Shown piece after piece: positions 42,313 through 51,681 of a stretch of 64,000 bases of DNA (positions are counted from its first letter, which is position 1; each line of letters begins with the position of its first letter). The DNA is from CAZXSK01 sp964642855. Its GTDB lineage: Bacteria; Planctomycetota; Phycisphaerae; SM23-33. Where the stretch lies: NCBI GenBank assembly GCA_964642855.1, contig CAZXSK010000008.1, forward strand, positions 1-64,000, in the 5' to 3' direction. The notes beneath the pieces were generated by a model. The model was not told where the DNA came from. It made no database searches and saw nothing but the letters and a program-made list of their open reading frames with translations. The translations under genes and the position numbers were made by a program.

Positions 42313-43536
42313 ATGCGAGTCTTGGTGACCTTCTGGGGAGACTGGCCAGGCAACACCGCTATGAGCCATCGTATGTCCCTGATGGCTCGCGGGATCAAGG
42401 CCGCCGGAGCCGATACCCGCATGCTCGTGCGAAGAAGGGCTGGGTTGGCCACTCCGGATTGGGATTCGTCGGATGTAGGAATCCCCGTGATGCGGATGGG
42501 GTCCATGCCCCGTGAGACGGTGGTGGACCGCCTATTATACATTCCTAGGTCGGTGGCTCACATGTTGGGCTGCTTCCGGCAGGCGGTCGAAACATTCCGG
42601 CCGGACATCGTGATTCTGTATCCTCAATCCTGGTATCTCTTCATACGGTCTTTCTGGGTGGTTTCGGGTGTACTGGACCTCTGCCACCGGCGAAACATAC
42701 GTTGTGTTCTGGAATTGAACGAGCTTCATCCGGCCAGCATAAAGGCTATTTCCAACGGTCTTTATGCGGACCAGTGGCTTGTTCTTCAGGGCCTGCTAAG
42801 GCGGGCCGATGCAGTCCTTGCGATTTCCCGTCTGTGGTCGGAAAGGGCCCGCCGTAGAGGCCTGCCGACCATTCGGGTTCCGATTCTCTGCGATCCGTCC
42901 GAGCACGGTGACAAACCGCTCAAAACGCCGCCCAAGCATGGTCCTTTCAGGCTGACGTATCTAGGCTACCTTGCTCCGCGGGACCTCCCTCACGAGATGC
43001 TTGAGGGCGTGCGTTCCGCGGCACAGCGCGGGTTGGACATCCAACTGCAGATCATTGGCAATACCGAGAGGCTTCGGTCCGGCAGGGATCTGACGCGCGC
43101 GATCCGGTCTGATCCGGTACTTTCCGAAAGGGTACGTCCCGTAGGATGGGTATCCGACGAGGAGTTGTTCGGGTTGCTGCAGACGTCTCACGCGTTGGTT
43201 CTTCTGCGGCCCGATTCGTCGGAATCGTCGGCGTGTTTCCCAACGCGTCTGGGGCACTATCTCCAGTCCGGCCGACCGGTCATTCTTTCGGATGTGGCGG
43301 ACTTCCCGGTTTACTTCAAGGACCGCCGGAACGCCCTCCTGCTTCCCAGCGACGACGTCAGTGGATCGCTTGCCGTCGCGATGGAGTTCCTCCGCGAGCA
43401 TCCCGATCGGGCAGACGAGATTGGCAGTTGCGGCCGGAGTACCGCGTCAGAGGTATTCTCGTACTTGCGTCACGGTCGGCGACTACTGGAGTTTTTCGAG
43501 GGCTTGACCCGATGTCCGAAGCGGTCTGGTCGGTAG
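42313..43536 (+). CDS. Glycosyltransferase, GT-B fold (family 4-like)
   Basis: A 407-aa GT-B protein. It starts MRVLVTFWGDWPG, has an HMLGCFRQAVETFRPDIVILYPQSW segment ahead of the domain linker, and then FRLTYLGYLAPRDLPHEMLEGVRSA in the nucleotide-sugar domain. The C-terminal block LVLLRPDSSESSACFPTRLGHYLQSGRPVILSDVADFP is a variant of the usual E-x7-E region. The donor and acceptor are not deducible. The ATG at 42313 has GGAGG six bases upstream, two bases after the acyltransferase stop, so translation is coupled. Confidence 0.82.
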   Translation: MRVLVTFWGDWPGNTAMSHRMSLMARGIKAAGADTRMLVRRRAGLATPDWDSSDVGIPVMRMGSMPRETVVDRLLYIPRSVAHMLGCFRQAVETFRPDIVILYPQSWYLFIRSFWVVSGVLDLCHRRNIRCVLELNELHPASIKAISNGLYADQWLVLQGLLRRADAVLAISRLWSERARRRGLPTIRVPILCDPSEHGDKPLKTPPKHGPFRLTYLGYLAPRDLPHEMLEGVRSAAQRGLDIQLQIIGNTERLRSGRDLTRAIRSDPVLSERVRPVGWVSDEELFGLLQTSHALVLLRPDSSESSACFPTRLGHYLQSGRPVILSDVADFPVYFKDRRNALLLPSDDVSGSLAVAMEFLREHPDRADEIGSCGRSTASEVFSYLRHGRRLLEFFEGLTRCPKRSGR

Positions 43537-43572
43537 CCTGAGGGTCCCAGAAACAAGAGGGCAGCACGAGTC

Positions 43573-44778
43573 ATGGCACGCATCATGTTTGTTCATCGTG
43601 GAGTTGGTTTGGGCGGCGCGCCGAGATCCCTGCGCAATATCGTGGAGGCGGTTCGCCCGCTGGGGCACGAATGCGTCATTGCGTGCATGCAGTGTGAGTC
43701 GGTGGTGCGGTTCCTCCGGGAGTCGGGAGCGGAGGTGGTGACGGTGCGAGAATTGCCCCGATACACCAACTCCACAACGAACAGATTCCGCGTGGGCAGC
43801 AGGGAATTCAGGGCCCAGCAGGCTTACGCGCGCGGTTACGCCGACTACTGGAAACGGACGCTTCAGAAGCATGGCGAGTTTGACTTGGTGTTCCTCAACA
43901 GCATGGTCCTGTGTGACCTGATCGCCCCTTCGACTGAGACCGGTGCGAAGGTCATTCAGGCGGTGCGCGAAACGGCAGCTCCCGGAGAGTCCTTGGTGGT
44001 CATGCGGGAGAAGATGCATCAAGCTGACGCGGCCATGTTCATCTCCTCCTACGATCGGGATCTCTTTGACCTCGAGATCCGATCGGAAGTGATTCCCAAT
44101 TTCAGCTACCCTGAGAATCTTTCCTGCACGGAGCAGCAGCGGGCATCTCTTCGCGGCCAGTTGGGATACTCGCCCGATGAGGTGCTGTTTCTCTTCACGG
44201 GAGGTCTTTCAGCGATCAAAGGCAGCTTGTTCCTCCTGGACCTGCTTTCGGAGATTAGCCTTTCTCCGGCCGTGAGATTCCTAGTAGCGGGATACACCCC
44301 GTCGCGTTCAACGCGGCAGATGGTGAAGGGAATCCTGGACTTGCTGGGCCTCCGGCGGGACCGTACCGAGAGTATGAAGCGGGCACTGCGGCGGGCTCGA
44401 AGGAACCCCCACGTGCAGATCGACATGCTGGGGTTTGTCCGGAACATCGACGATTACTACAAGATCTCCGACGTCTGCCTCGTGCCGTACAACGTCCCGC
44501 ATCAGGCCCGGCCGATCTTCGAGGCCGGCTTTGCCAGGATGCCCTGTCTTGTTTCAGACTTCAGCTGCTTTCGCGACGCGATCGAGGATGGTGAGAACGG
44601 GCTACTGCTTCCCCTTGAGCCGGAGCCCTGGGCACGCGCGATTCAGCGAATGGTCGAGGAAACCGGTTTCAGGCTGAGGCTGGGCGAGGGGAACTACCGT
44701 CATGCGATGAAGTACCACAACGCCCATGTGAATGTACCGATGATCCGGCAGTTCTTCCAGTCGATGCTGCCCGGCTGA
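43573..44778 (+). CDS. Glycosyltransferase family 4
   Basis: 401 aa. The N-terminal domain begins RIMFVHRGVGLGGAPRSLRNIVEAV with the Gly-rich loop usual in GT4. Acceptor-side features run through FDLVFLNSM. The C-terminal domain carries VLFLFTGGLSAIKGSLFLLDLL, VDFVR-like QIDMLGFVRNIDDYYKISDVCLVPYN, and RPIFEAGFARMPCLVSDFSCFRDAIEDGENGLLL, which includes the E-x7-E type donor-binding region. Retaining glycosyltransferase, sugar unknown. It starts 36 bases after the preceding gene and belongs to the same operon. Confidence 0.88.
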   Translation: MARIMFVHRGVGLGGAPRSLRNIVEAVRPLGHECVIACMQCESVVRFLRESGAEVVTVRELPRYTNSTTNRFRVGSREFRAQQAYARGYADYWKRTLQKHGEFDLVFLNSMVLCDLIAPSTETGAKVIQAVRETAAPGESLVVMREKMHQADAAMFISSYDRDLFDLEIRSEVIPNFSYPENLSCTEQQRASLRGQLGYSPDEVLFLFTGGLSAIKGSLFLLDLLSEISLSPAVRFLVAGYTPSRSTRQMVKGILDLLGLRRDRTESMKRALRRARRNPHVQIDMLGFVRNIDDYYKISDVCLVPYNVPHQARPIFEAGFARMPCLVSDFSCFRDAIEDGENGLLLPLEPEPWARAIQRMVEETGFRLRLGEGNYRHAMKYHNAHVNVPMIRQFFQSMLPG

Positions 44779-44913
44779 GCGTGCGAGCTGCGTCCTCCCG
44801 GCCCATCTCAGAGCCTTTCACCGTGGCTGGCCTCGCGCCCAATTACGCCCCTGGCGAGGCCCTGTCAGTCCGAACGGCTCGTGAACGAGTCAACTGCTGC
44901 GCAGTCGCCGGTG

Positions 44914-44942
44914 TTGATCTTGCGGAAGCGTCGGCATACCAT
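44914..44942 (+). promoter_or_regulatory. Candidate internal promoter
   Basis: TTGATC (44914-44919), a 17-base spacer and TACCAT (44937-44942), each four of six. It lies in the 246-base gap before the third glycosyltransferase gene. Upstream in the same gap an 8-bp inverted repeat (GGCCTCGC 44829-44836, GCGAGGCC 44854-44861) could end the preceding transcript, although no T-run follows. Confidence 0.35.
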
Positions 44943-45024
44943 GGGCCTTGCTCGAACACGAAGCGGATTCTGCGGGACCGATGGGTTGGCGCTGCGTCGG
45001 ACCCGAGTCGGAGGTTGTGCAGGC

Positions 45025-46212
45025 ATGCAGCGGATGACCACATTAGCAGTGCTGTACGGATGCAGCGCCGTCGAGGAAGACGGACGCATCTTCACTCACG
45101 TTTCCTTCGGCCGGATCGTGGAGGAACTTGCTGGGCGATTCGGAAGGATCCGGTTGTGCGTGCCAACCGTGGACCGTCGGGGCCCGGCACAGGACTATGG
45201 CCTTCCCGCAAACGTCGAACTGGTTCCCTTGGAAACGGGTAGCACGGCCTTGGCTAACGCTCTGGCTCCGGGCAAGATCGTACCAGCCTACGGGCGTGCC
45301 ATGGACGGAGCCGACGCTATCTTCGTGCGAGGCGTGATGATCGGCGCGATCCGACAACTGTATAACCTCGCCGCCCAACGCAACATTCCCGTTGTCCACT
45401 GGATGGTGGGCAATCCAATGGCCCTGCTGAGAAGCCACCGGCGCTATGGCTGGCTGCGGGATACCGTTGGGAAGCTCTTCGTGCGATGGTGGGAACACAA
45501 CCTCAAGCTGGGGCACCGGCGAACGGGCAACCTGTCTGCTCTTCTATGCAACGGATCCGAGATTGCCCGGCGCTTCCCGGGATGCAATACCAAGGTTGTA
45601 GTCTCCACCACCCTCGTCGACGACGATTTCCACTTCCGGCATGACACCTGCCAGGACAACCCGATCACAGTTCTCAGCCTCTGCTTCATCCGTCCCGAGA
45701 AGGGAATCGAGTACCTGATAAGGGCCTTCGCCAACCTCCAGACCACACGACCTGCCGAACTGGTTCTCGTGGGGGGCAGAGATCGCTATCCAAGCTACCA
45801 GAGGAAGCTTGACAACCTGGTTGAATCACTCGACTTGGGTGATCGGGTCTCGTTTGCGGGACATGCAGAATACAGAGACATTCCCTCGTTCCTGCAGCAG
45901 GCCGATGTTTTCGTGCTGCCTACCCTTTCGGAAGGGACGCCGCGAACCCTTGTCGAAGCCCGGGCCAACTGCACGCCGGTCGTTTCGACGACCGTGGGCG
46001 GGATCCCCGACAGTGTAACCCACGGCCATGACGGGCTGCTAGTCCCCCCTAAGAACCCCGATGCCCTAGCAGAGGCCATTGATCAGCTCATCGAGGATGG
46101 GCAGCTGCGACGTAACCTGATCGCCGAGGGATACAAGCGAGTCGGCGACCTGACAGTACCTCGCTTTGTCGACAGCGTCCTGGAACTGCTTGACGACAGG
46201 AGTACAGCGTGA
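45025..46212 (+). CDS. Glycosyltransferase family 4
   Basis: 395 aa. The C-terminal GT4 domain is very clear: ITVLSLCFIRPEKGIEYLIRAFANLQ, AELVLVGGRDR, VSFAGHAEYRDIPSFLQQADVFVLPTLSEGTPRTLVEARANCTPVVSTTVGGIPDSVTHGHDGLLVPPKNPDALAEAI. The E-G-x-P-R-T-L-V-E-A block is the usual donor-phosphate site. ATG 45025 has GGAGG ten bases upstream and a second ATG lies at 45034. The longer frame from 44881 lacks support. Its stop overlaps the start of the next acyltransferase gene (GTGA), showing coupling. Confidence 0.9.
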   Translation: MQRMTTLAVLYGCSAVEEDGRIFTHVSFGRIVEELAGRFGRIRLCVPTVDRRGPAQDYGLPANVELVPLETGSTALANALAPGKIVPAYGRAMDGADAIFVRGVMIGAIRQLYNLAAQRNIPVVHWMVGNPMALLRSHRRYGWLRDTVGKLFVRWWEHNLKLGHRRTGNLSALLCNGSEIARRFPGCNTKVVVSTTLVDDDFHFRHDTCQDNPITVLSLCFIRPEKGIEYLIRAFANLQTTRPAELVLVGGRDRYPSYQRKLDNLVESLDLGDRVSFAGHAEYRDIPSFLQQADVFVLPTLSEGTPRTLVEARANCTPVVSTTVGGIPDSVTHGHDGLLVPPKNPDALAEAIDQLIEDGQLRRNLIAEGYKRVGDLTVPRFVDSVLELLDDRSTA

Positions 46213-46820
46213 GAGGCACCTTGGGCGGACGGATCGGGTATTGCTGGTTCTTCCTCGTGATGCGCATCAGCTGGCTCTGGCCAGACTGGTCGCCACTCAT
46301 GAGGCTGAGAGGTTGGCTGGTCAAGCCTTGTTTCAGGAAGTGTGGCAAGGACTTCCAGCTGGCCTCGACGGCGATGATCCTTCACGCCGACCGGATCGAG
46401 GTGGGCGACCACGTGTACCTCGCCCACAACACATGGGTTCAGGGCGTCGCGGGCGTGGTCTTGGAAGATGAGGTCATGCTCGGACCCCAGACCGTGGTAG
46501 TTACTAGTAACCACGGCATGAAGGACGGTTCATACCGATGGGCGCATGGTGAGATGGCGCCGGTGCAGATAGGGCGAGGCTCGTGGACCGGCGCAGGCTG
46601 CAAGGTTCTGCCTGGAGTTGTCATCGGGAAAGGCGCCTTGTGCGCAGCCGGGAGCGTGGTGACCACGAGCGTGCCGGACTACACCATCGCCGCCGGCGTT
46701 CCCGCCCGAACTGTAGCCCGGGTGGATCCGACTTCCGGCGAGAAGAGGCGGCCAACCGGCGAAGGTCCAGCAGACCGCCAGGGAAAGCAACATGCGCATC
46801 TGGATCCTCAAACTCAGTGA
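46209..46820 (+). CDS. Hexapeptide-repeat acyltransferase
   Basis: A 203-aa beta-helix acyltransferase. Turns are at ADRIEVGDHVYLAHNTWVQG, GVVLEDEVMLGPQTVVVTSNHGMKDGS (the catalytic His is likely in SNHG), APVQIGRGSWTGAGCKVLPGVVIGKGALCAAGSVVTTSVPDYTIAAGVPARTV. The N-terminal 60 residues are hydrophobic and basic. GTG start inside the stop of the preceding glycosyltransferase. Its C-terminal 10 codons overlap the next gene by 29 bases. It likely acetylates a sugar of the same glycan. Confidence 0.85.
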   Translation: MRGTLGGRIGYCWFFLVMRISWLWPDWSPLMRLRGWLVKPCFRKCGKDFQLASTAMILHADRIEVGDHVYLAHNTWVQGVAGVVLEDEVMLGPQTVVVTSNHGMKDGSYRWAHGEMAPVQIGRGSWTGAGCKVLPGVVIGKGALCAAGSVVTTSVPDYTIAAGVPARTVARVDPTSGEKRRPTGEGPADRQGKQHAHLDPQTQ

Positions 46821-48057
46821 ACCCTCGCCCTGGGACGTTGCCGTGCACGGGGGTCGTCCGTTCCGGTATTCGTTTCTCTCTCGGGCGCTGGTCTCGAAAG
46901 GACACGAAGTCGTCTGGTGGACTGACGATTTCCAGCACTTCCGGAAGCACGACGGTCACCGGTTCGGCAGAGACCATCGGGAGGAGGTACTCACGGGATT
47001 GACCATGCGATGGATCCATACCCCAGGATACGCGCGGAACGTCTCGCTCAGACGATTCAGGGATCACAAGCTCTGCGCCCGGAGGTTCGAGCGCCAGGCC
47101 GGGCGATGTCCCCCACCGGACCTGATCCTCTCTTCCATGCCCACAGACACCATGTGCATCGCAGCAACGCGACTTGCCCATCGATGGAGCATCCCCGTCG
47201 TTCTTGACGTCCGTGATCTCTGGCCCGACGTGTTCCTGACCGGGCATCTGCCGGGACTGTTGAGGCCCCTCCTGTGGCTGCTGACGCGACCGACCGACCG
47301 CAGAGTGAGTAAGGCCTTCTCCAAGGCGACCGCAATCGTCGGGAATACGCCTGAGTTCGTTCAGTGGGGGCTCCAGAAGGCTGGAAGAGAGGCAACGGCA
47401 CTAGACTCCGGAGAGTTTCCGGTAGGCTATCAGATCCCGGAGACCTGCGCCGAGGCAGAGGACGCAGCGAGGAAGGCCTGGCGGGCAAGAGGCGTGGATA
47501 CGGATCGGCCCGCCCTGCGGGCCGTGTTTCTCGGTGCGTTCAGCTCAATGTATGACATCGAGACCATCCTTGCAGTGGCACGGCAGATCAGGCAGATCCA
47601 GTTCGTCCTGTGCGGGGATGGTCCCGATCTGGACCGCATCCGCCGGGAAGCGGCTGGTCTGTCGAACGTTGTCCTTCCCGGCAGGGTCTCCGCTCCTGAA
47701 GTCCAGGTCCTACTAACCTGCTGTTCGGTCGGGCTCCTGCCATACGTCGACGTGCCCAATTTCCGGATGAATCTACCCAACAAACCTGCGGAGTACTCGG
47801 CCCATGCTCTTGCGTTGCTCTCCTCGATTCCCGGGCGCATGGGGCAGTATATCGAGCAATACGGGTGCGGGCATGTCTACTCCGGCCGCTCCTCCCTGGC
47901 AGAGATCCTCCGAGCATACGTGTCCGATGCCGATCTGCTCGAACGCCATGGACGACAATCGCACAAGCTGTTTCAGGATGTCTTTGACGCGGCGAATATC
48001 TATCCGCGAATGGTTGCGCATATCGAACTCGTGAAGCGCAAGGCAGAGGCGCAGTAG
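46792..48057 (+). CDS. Glycosyltransferase family 4 (WbuB-like)
   Basis: A 421-aa protein. The N-terminal block RIWILKLSEPSPWDVAVHGGRPFRYSFLSRALVSKGHEVVWWTDDF is like the WbuB/L-fucosamine transferase group. PPPDLILSSMPTDTMCIAATRLAHRWSIPVVLDVRDLWPD is highly characteristic of it. The C-terminal domain has LRAVFLGAFSSMYDIETIL, IQFVLCGDGPDLDRI and NKPAEYSAHALALLS. The sugar is not certain. GGAAAG precedes the ATG and the gene overlaps the acyltransferase. Last gene of the plus-strand operon. It converges on the family 2 transferase gene with 34 bases between. Confidence 0.87.
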   Translation: MRIWILKLSEPSPWDVAVHGGRPFRYSFLSRALVSKGHEVVWWTDDFQHFRKHDGHRFGRDHREEVLTGLTMRWIHTPGYARNVSLRRFRDHKLCARRFERQAGRCPPPDLILSSMPTDTMCIAATRLAHRWSIPVVLDVRDLWPDVFLTGHLPGLLRPLLWLLTRPTDRRVSKAFSKATAIVGNTPEFVQWGLQKAGREATALDSGEFPVGYQIPETCAEAEDAARKAWRARGVDTDRPALRAVFLGAFSSMYDIETILAVARQIRQIQFVLCGDGPDLDRIRREAAGLSNVVLPGRVSAPEVQVLLTCCSVGLLPYVDVPNFRMNLPNKPAEYSAHALALLSSIPGRMGQYIEQYGCGHVYSGRSSLAEILRAYVSDADLLERHGRQSHKLFQDVFDAANIYPRMVAHIELVKRKAEAQ

Positions 48058-48091
48058 CTGTCCGCTGATTCCCGGAGACGCGGGGGCCCTC

Positions 48092-49237
48092 TCAACGCGA
48101 CAGTCCCTGGCCCCGCAGGCCAGCGGTTCCCCTGCGAAGGAACACGAACCAGACCAGACCCCACAGGCTCCCGAGGCCATACCCGAAATGCAGGATCGCA
48201 AAAACCACAGGAGCTAGCAGTCCGCATGACCGCCCACAGCGTCTGCCAACGTCGATTCCGCCAAGGACCAGCACCAGAGCGTACAGGCAGGCAAACCCAA
48301 GAAGCACCCAGCCAAGGGGCGCCCAGAGCACGCTCGAGACCAGCAGGACCAGCCAGAGAAGAACGAACGTCAGTGGTGCGGCCTGGCGAAGCGTAGCCGG
48401 ACGACGGTGTTTCTGCATTGTCCGGATCCGCCAGAATCCATACTGGCGGTACTGACGCCATAGCTTGCCCAGGCTCGTCCTGGCGTAGTACTTGCTGCGA
48501 ATCGCACGAGACAGGTAGATCTTCCCCCCGGCTTGGATGATCCTCCAGTTCAGCTCGTCGTCTTGGTTGCGGACCAGTTGCTCATCGAACATCCCGATCC
48601 GATCGAAGACCCATCTCCAATAGGATCCAAATGCCAGAGTGTCGACGTACCCTTCGCTGTCGCCCAGGCGAAATGTTGCATTGCCCACTCCCACCGCAGA
48701 ACTCATCGCCCCCGCAATGGTCCGCCCAACCCACGTCTCGTTGACCGTCTCAATCGCGCCTCCCACACACCAGGCTTCCGGGTGCTCGCTGAGCTGCTGA
48801 ACGCTCTGAGAAAGAAAATCCTCCGACACGGTGGCGTGTCCGTCCACGCGAACGATCACTTCCCCTGAAGAGGCCAGAATGCCCCGGTTCATGGCCGTGG
48901 GGACGATCCTCTGGGGGTTGTCAATCATGCGAACGGACAGATGGTGTGACTGGATGCTCTCGACGATCTCCCGAGTACCATCATCACTCATCCCGTCGAC
49001 CACCAAGATCTCGATGCGGCCTTCCGGATACTCGCCATCCAGAATACTGCGCAGGCAAGACTCGATGAAATCCGCCTCGTTGCGGACTGGAAGGATCACG
49101 CTTACCAGAGGAAGAACGGACCGCCCCCTCCCTTCACCTCTTGGAGTCCCCCGGTTGACCGGGTCCGGACGCCCGCCCGCTCGGGGCACATCACTGCCTC
49201 GAGGATGGCTTGCGGAACTGCCCGAAGACCGTGGCAT
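48092..49237 (-). CDS. Glycosyltransferase family 2 (ExoA-like)
   Basis: About 381 aa. A GT-A domain begins LVSVILPVRNEADFIESCLRSILDGEYP, with EILVVDGMSDDGTREIV and VIVRVDGHATVSEDF (the DxD-like site). ELVRNQDDELNWRIIQAGGKIYLS is the ED-type catalytic region. The last 100 residues have three transmembrane helices, placing the enzyme at the inner membrane as in ExoA of succinoglycan synthesis. Start ATG 49237 with a G-rich ribosome site, or GTG 49243 overlapping the preceding stop. Last gene of the minus-strand operon. Confidence 0.87.
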   Translation of the reverse strand: MPRSSGSSASHPRGSDVPRAGGRPDPVNRGTPRGEGRGRSVLPLVSVILPVRNEADFIESCLRSILDGEYPEGRIEILVVDGMSDDGTREIVESIQSHHLSVRMIDNPQRIVPTAMNRGILASSGEVIVRVDGHATVSEDFLSQSVQQLSEHPEAWCVGGAIETVNETWVGRTIAGAMSSAVGVGNATFRLGDSEGYVDTLAFGSYWRWVFDRIGMFDEQLVRNQDDELNWRIIQAGGKIYLSRAIRSKYYARTSLGKLWRQYRQYGFWRIRTMQKHRRPATLRQAAPLTFVLLWLVLLVSSVLWAPLGWVLLGFACLYALVLVLGGIDVGRRCGRSCGLLAPVVFAILHFGYGLGSLWGLVWFVFLRRGTAGLRGQGLSR

Positions 49238-49239
49238 GC

Positions 49240-50511
49240 TCACCCCCCGCTCCCGGTCAGTCTTTCGGCAGTGCGGTCGAACACCGCGTCCACGTCTCGT
49301 CGGAATTCATCGGACTTGGCGGCTATCAACTCGCTGTTCTTCTGCCTGTCATCCCATGCGCGATCAAACAGCTCTGCAAGTGCTTTCGAATCGATCCCGT
49401 CGTGCTCCTGTACGTACTCGCCCAACCCGAACGGTGACAACAACTCGCGGTACTTGTGAGACCAACTGACGGCAAGCACGGGAACGGCTTGGGACAGGGC
49501 GAACACCAGCGAGTGAAATCGCGACGCCACAAGGAACTCGAATGTGCCGATGAGCCCCTTGGTCTGCTCGGAAGAGAGGCCCTCCGTCACACAGAAACAC
49601 CGGTCCGGACGGCCGACCATGCTCGCCAGCAGGCTGCAGATGTATCGATCGTCCTTCCCTGAACCGTAGGCGTTTGTCGTATTCGGCTGGACAACCACCT
49701 CCACGTCCTTGGTCGCCAATCCGTGCAGAACCAAGTCTCTCAGGGCCAGCAGGTACTCGTTGGCGGTTCCTTTCCCTCGCACGCGGGAGTAGACTTGCAT
49801 GTTCGGAGATACGCCGACGACGGGACGGTTCATGCTGCAGCCCAGCGAACGGAGCACCTGCTTTCCCTGCCGACTGTTGCCTCCGGCATATCGGAACACG
49901 ATATCCGGATGCGGAGTGATCGAATCGTCTTCCTTGCCCAGAAGCTCGCGGAGGTAGCTCGATGATTGCTCGTCGCGCGAGAAGAACAGAACGTGATCCT
50001 GCTGTAGGACCTCACCGATGCGCTTGGCTAGTCGCGGCTGGTAAAAAGGGCCCCAACATTGAGGCAGGAATATCAGGGGCCTTCCGAACTCAGCACATCG
50101 CCGCCACAAGTATCGACGTCTGCGGAGAACGCTGCTTCCCCAAACGTCACCGTACGCAAAGCCGCTGATGTCGATGACCGCGTCGAAATCTCCCGCTGTC
50201 CGACGCACGTAATGACCCCGGACGGCCGCGCCCAAGCTGCCATAGCGAATCGCGTCGGCGACGCAGGTGGCACTGGTGGACCTGACGACCGACGAGAGGC
50301 TCTGGAGAAATCCAAATCTGCCATGCAGGCCGGCCGTGCCGGACAGAGGCAGGAACCCACTGTCAAACGCCGGACGGACATCGCTGGCGGGAGTGTCCAT
50401 CAGAAGGAACTGCAGATCCCCCACGCGCTTGACCAGTTCGTCCCGCGTGGTCTTCAGCAGCGCCTCGGCTCCCTTGTTGGTGAAGCCCGCTCCGATTACC
50501 AGTATTACCAT
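49240..50511 (-). CDS. Polysaccharide pyruvyl transferase family protein
   Basis: 423 aa. It opens VILVIGAGFTNKGAEALLKTTRDEL, the Gly-rich start of the PS_pyruv_trans family. ISGFAYGDVWGSS and PLIFLPQCWGPFYQPRLAKRI belong to the N-terminal half. FEFLVASRFHSLVFALSQAVPVLAVSWSHKYRELL is the conserved C-terminal block with the R-F-H-S motif. These enzymes add ketal-linked pyruvate from phosphoenolpyruvate to sugars, giving an acidic polysaccharide. A stop/start overlap with the downstream transferase and a 36-base gap to the upstream sulfotransferase place it in one operon. Confidence 0.87.
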   Translation of the reverse strand: MVILVIGAGFTNKGAEALLKTTRDELVKRVGDLQFLLMDTPASDVRPAFDSGFLPLSGTAGLHGRFGFLQSLSSVVRSTSATCVADAIRYGSLGAAVRGHYVRRTAGDFDAVIDISGFAYGDVWGSSVLRRRRYLWRRCAEFGRPLIFLPQCWGPFYQPRLAKRIGEVLQQDHVLFFSRDEQSSSYLRELLGKEDDSITPHPDIVFRYAGGNSRQGKQVLRSLGCSMNRPVVGVSPNMQVYSRVRGKGTANEYLLALRDLVLHGLATKDVEVVVQPNTTNAYGSGKDDRYICSLLASMVGRPDRCFCVTEGLSSEQTKGLIGTFEFLVASRFHSLVFALSQAVPVLAVSWSHKYRELLSPFGLGEYVQEHDGIDSKALAELFDRAWDDRQKNSELIAAKSDEFRRDVDAVFDRTAERLTGSGG

Positions 50512-50547
50512 GGTCGCACTCCCAGCTGGACTGCAGGGTCAGCGGGC

Positions 50548-51588
50548 CTACGCATCTTGGCCCAGCCCTGACGGATTACCGTCCGTCACGATGACCTGTG
50601 CTTTGGCCTGCGCAAGTCGGGTCCTGAGCGTATCGGGCAACAGGTGCATCGCCTGCGCGGCCTGACTCGCCAGCTCAGGCTCCAGCTCGGTTTTCCACCT
50701 CGTGTCCTCGTGTATCTCGATCTTCCCTCCATAGCGCATTGGGTTGCCGGCGATCATGTGGCTGTCCGCCGTATCGATCCGAACGTCGGTCCCCGGGTCC
50801 TCGACCCCTAGGAAATCCGCAAGGTACCGGCGGACCGCAACCGTGCGCACAGTCAGCCAATCATATTGAACTGCAACCCATTCCGCTCCGTCAAGGGCCT
50901 CCAAGGTTTCCACGAGGCGCCTGTAGTAGGCAATCCAAGTGCGAATGAGCCTCCCGGCATCGTGGCCGCGCCGAATGCACGAACAGACGAATCCGCGGGG
51001 ATCGCGGAGCAAAACGACGAACCGGGTCTCACGGGGGCGATGCTGATGGAGCAACGCCGCTCGCACGATGTCCTTGGTGGAATCCACGATCCACCGAGAC
51101 TTCGTCACCGCATGGATCTCGTCGAACATCAGCCAGTTATTGTCGATCACCTGCTGCCATCGCTGGTAGAGCCACCGGGACGCAAGAGACCCCGGTCGGC
51201 GCCGGCAGACGTACCTCGAAAGGGAATACCGCAGCCGGGAGAGCAGCCGATATCCGAGGCCCCGGCGGTACCTGGGGCTCCGGAGAAGCGCGATACGGAA
51301 CCGCAACGGATCGGCCAGGATGTCGAATCCCACCTTCGCACTGAGACCGACGACGACCTTCCCCCACACGGGGCAGTCCGGGAAGCTGTGCAGGCACGTA
51401 CATACACTCTGGCTGCTTCGCGCTTGCTCGGGGCTGACGACGTTCGGATGCTCCCTCCCCCGGTAGAACTGCCACGGCATGTAGGTCACCTCGCCACAGG
51501 AGAAAACATCGCGCATGGAGCCGAGAATCAGGTCCAGCAGGGTAGAACCGGAATGGCCGGGGCAAAGCTCGTACAGTACTTCAGTCAT
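50548..51588 (-). CDS. Sulfotransferase family protein
   Basis: A 346-aa protein. ELCPGHSGSTLLDLILGSM is the 5'-phosphosulfate loop of PAPS-dependent sulfotransferases (S-G-S-T-L-L). SRWIVDSTKDIVRAALL and RFVVLLRDPRGFVCSCIRRG supply the 3'-phosphate-binding Ser/Arg region. It probably sulfates a sugar of the polysaccharide, which would fit a marine or saline habitat, but this is inference. The start at 51588 has GGAG six bases upstream. In the operon between the ligase and the pyruvyl transferase. With pyruvylation, sulfation would make the glycan strongly anionic. No PAPS synthesis genes are in view. Confidence 0.85.
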   Translation of the reverse strand: MTEVLYELCPGHSGSTLLDLILGSMRDVFSCGEVTYMPWQFYRGREHPNVVSPEQARSSQSVCTCLHSFPDCPVWGKVVVGLSAKVGFDILADPLRFRIALLRSPRYRRGLGYRLLSRLRYSLSRYVCRRRPGSLASRWLYQRWQQVIDNNWLMFDEIHAVTKSRWIVDSTKDIVRAALLHQHRPRETRFVVLLRDPRGFVCSCIRRGHDAGRLIRTWIAYYRRLVETLEALDGAEWVAVQYDWLTVRTVAVRRYLADFLGVEDPGTDVRIDTADSHMIAGNPMRYGGKIEIHEDTRWKTELEPELASQAAQAMHLLPDTLRTRLAQAKAQVIVTDGNPSGLGQDA

Positions 51589-51681
51589 CCCAGTCTCCAT
51601 GAGCAAGGAACCGGGCAACGTGTTGATTGCAGCCTCCGCCCCCGGACCGTTCGCAACTTGCCAAACCTGCGTGCCGGTTCA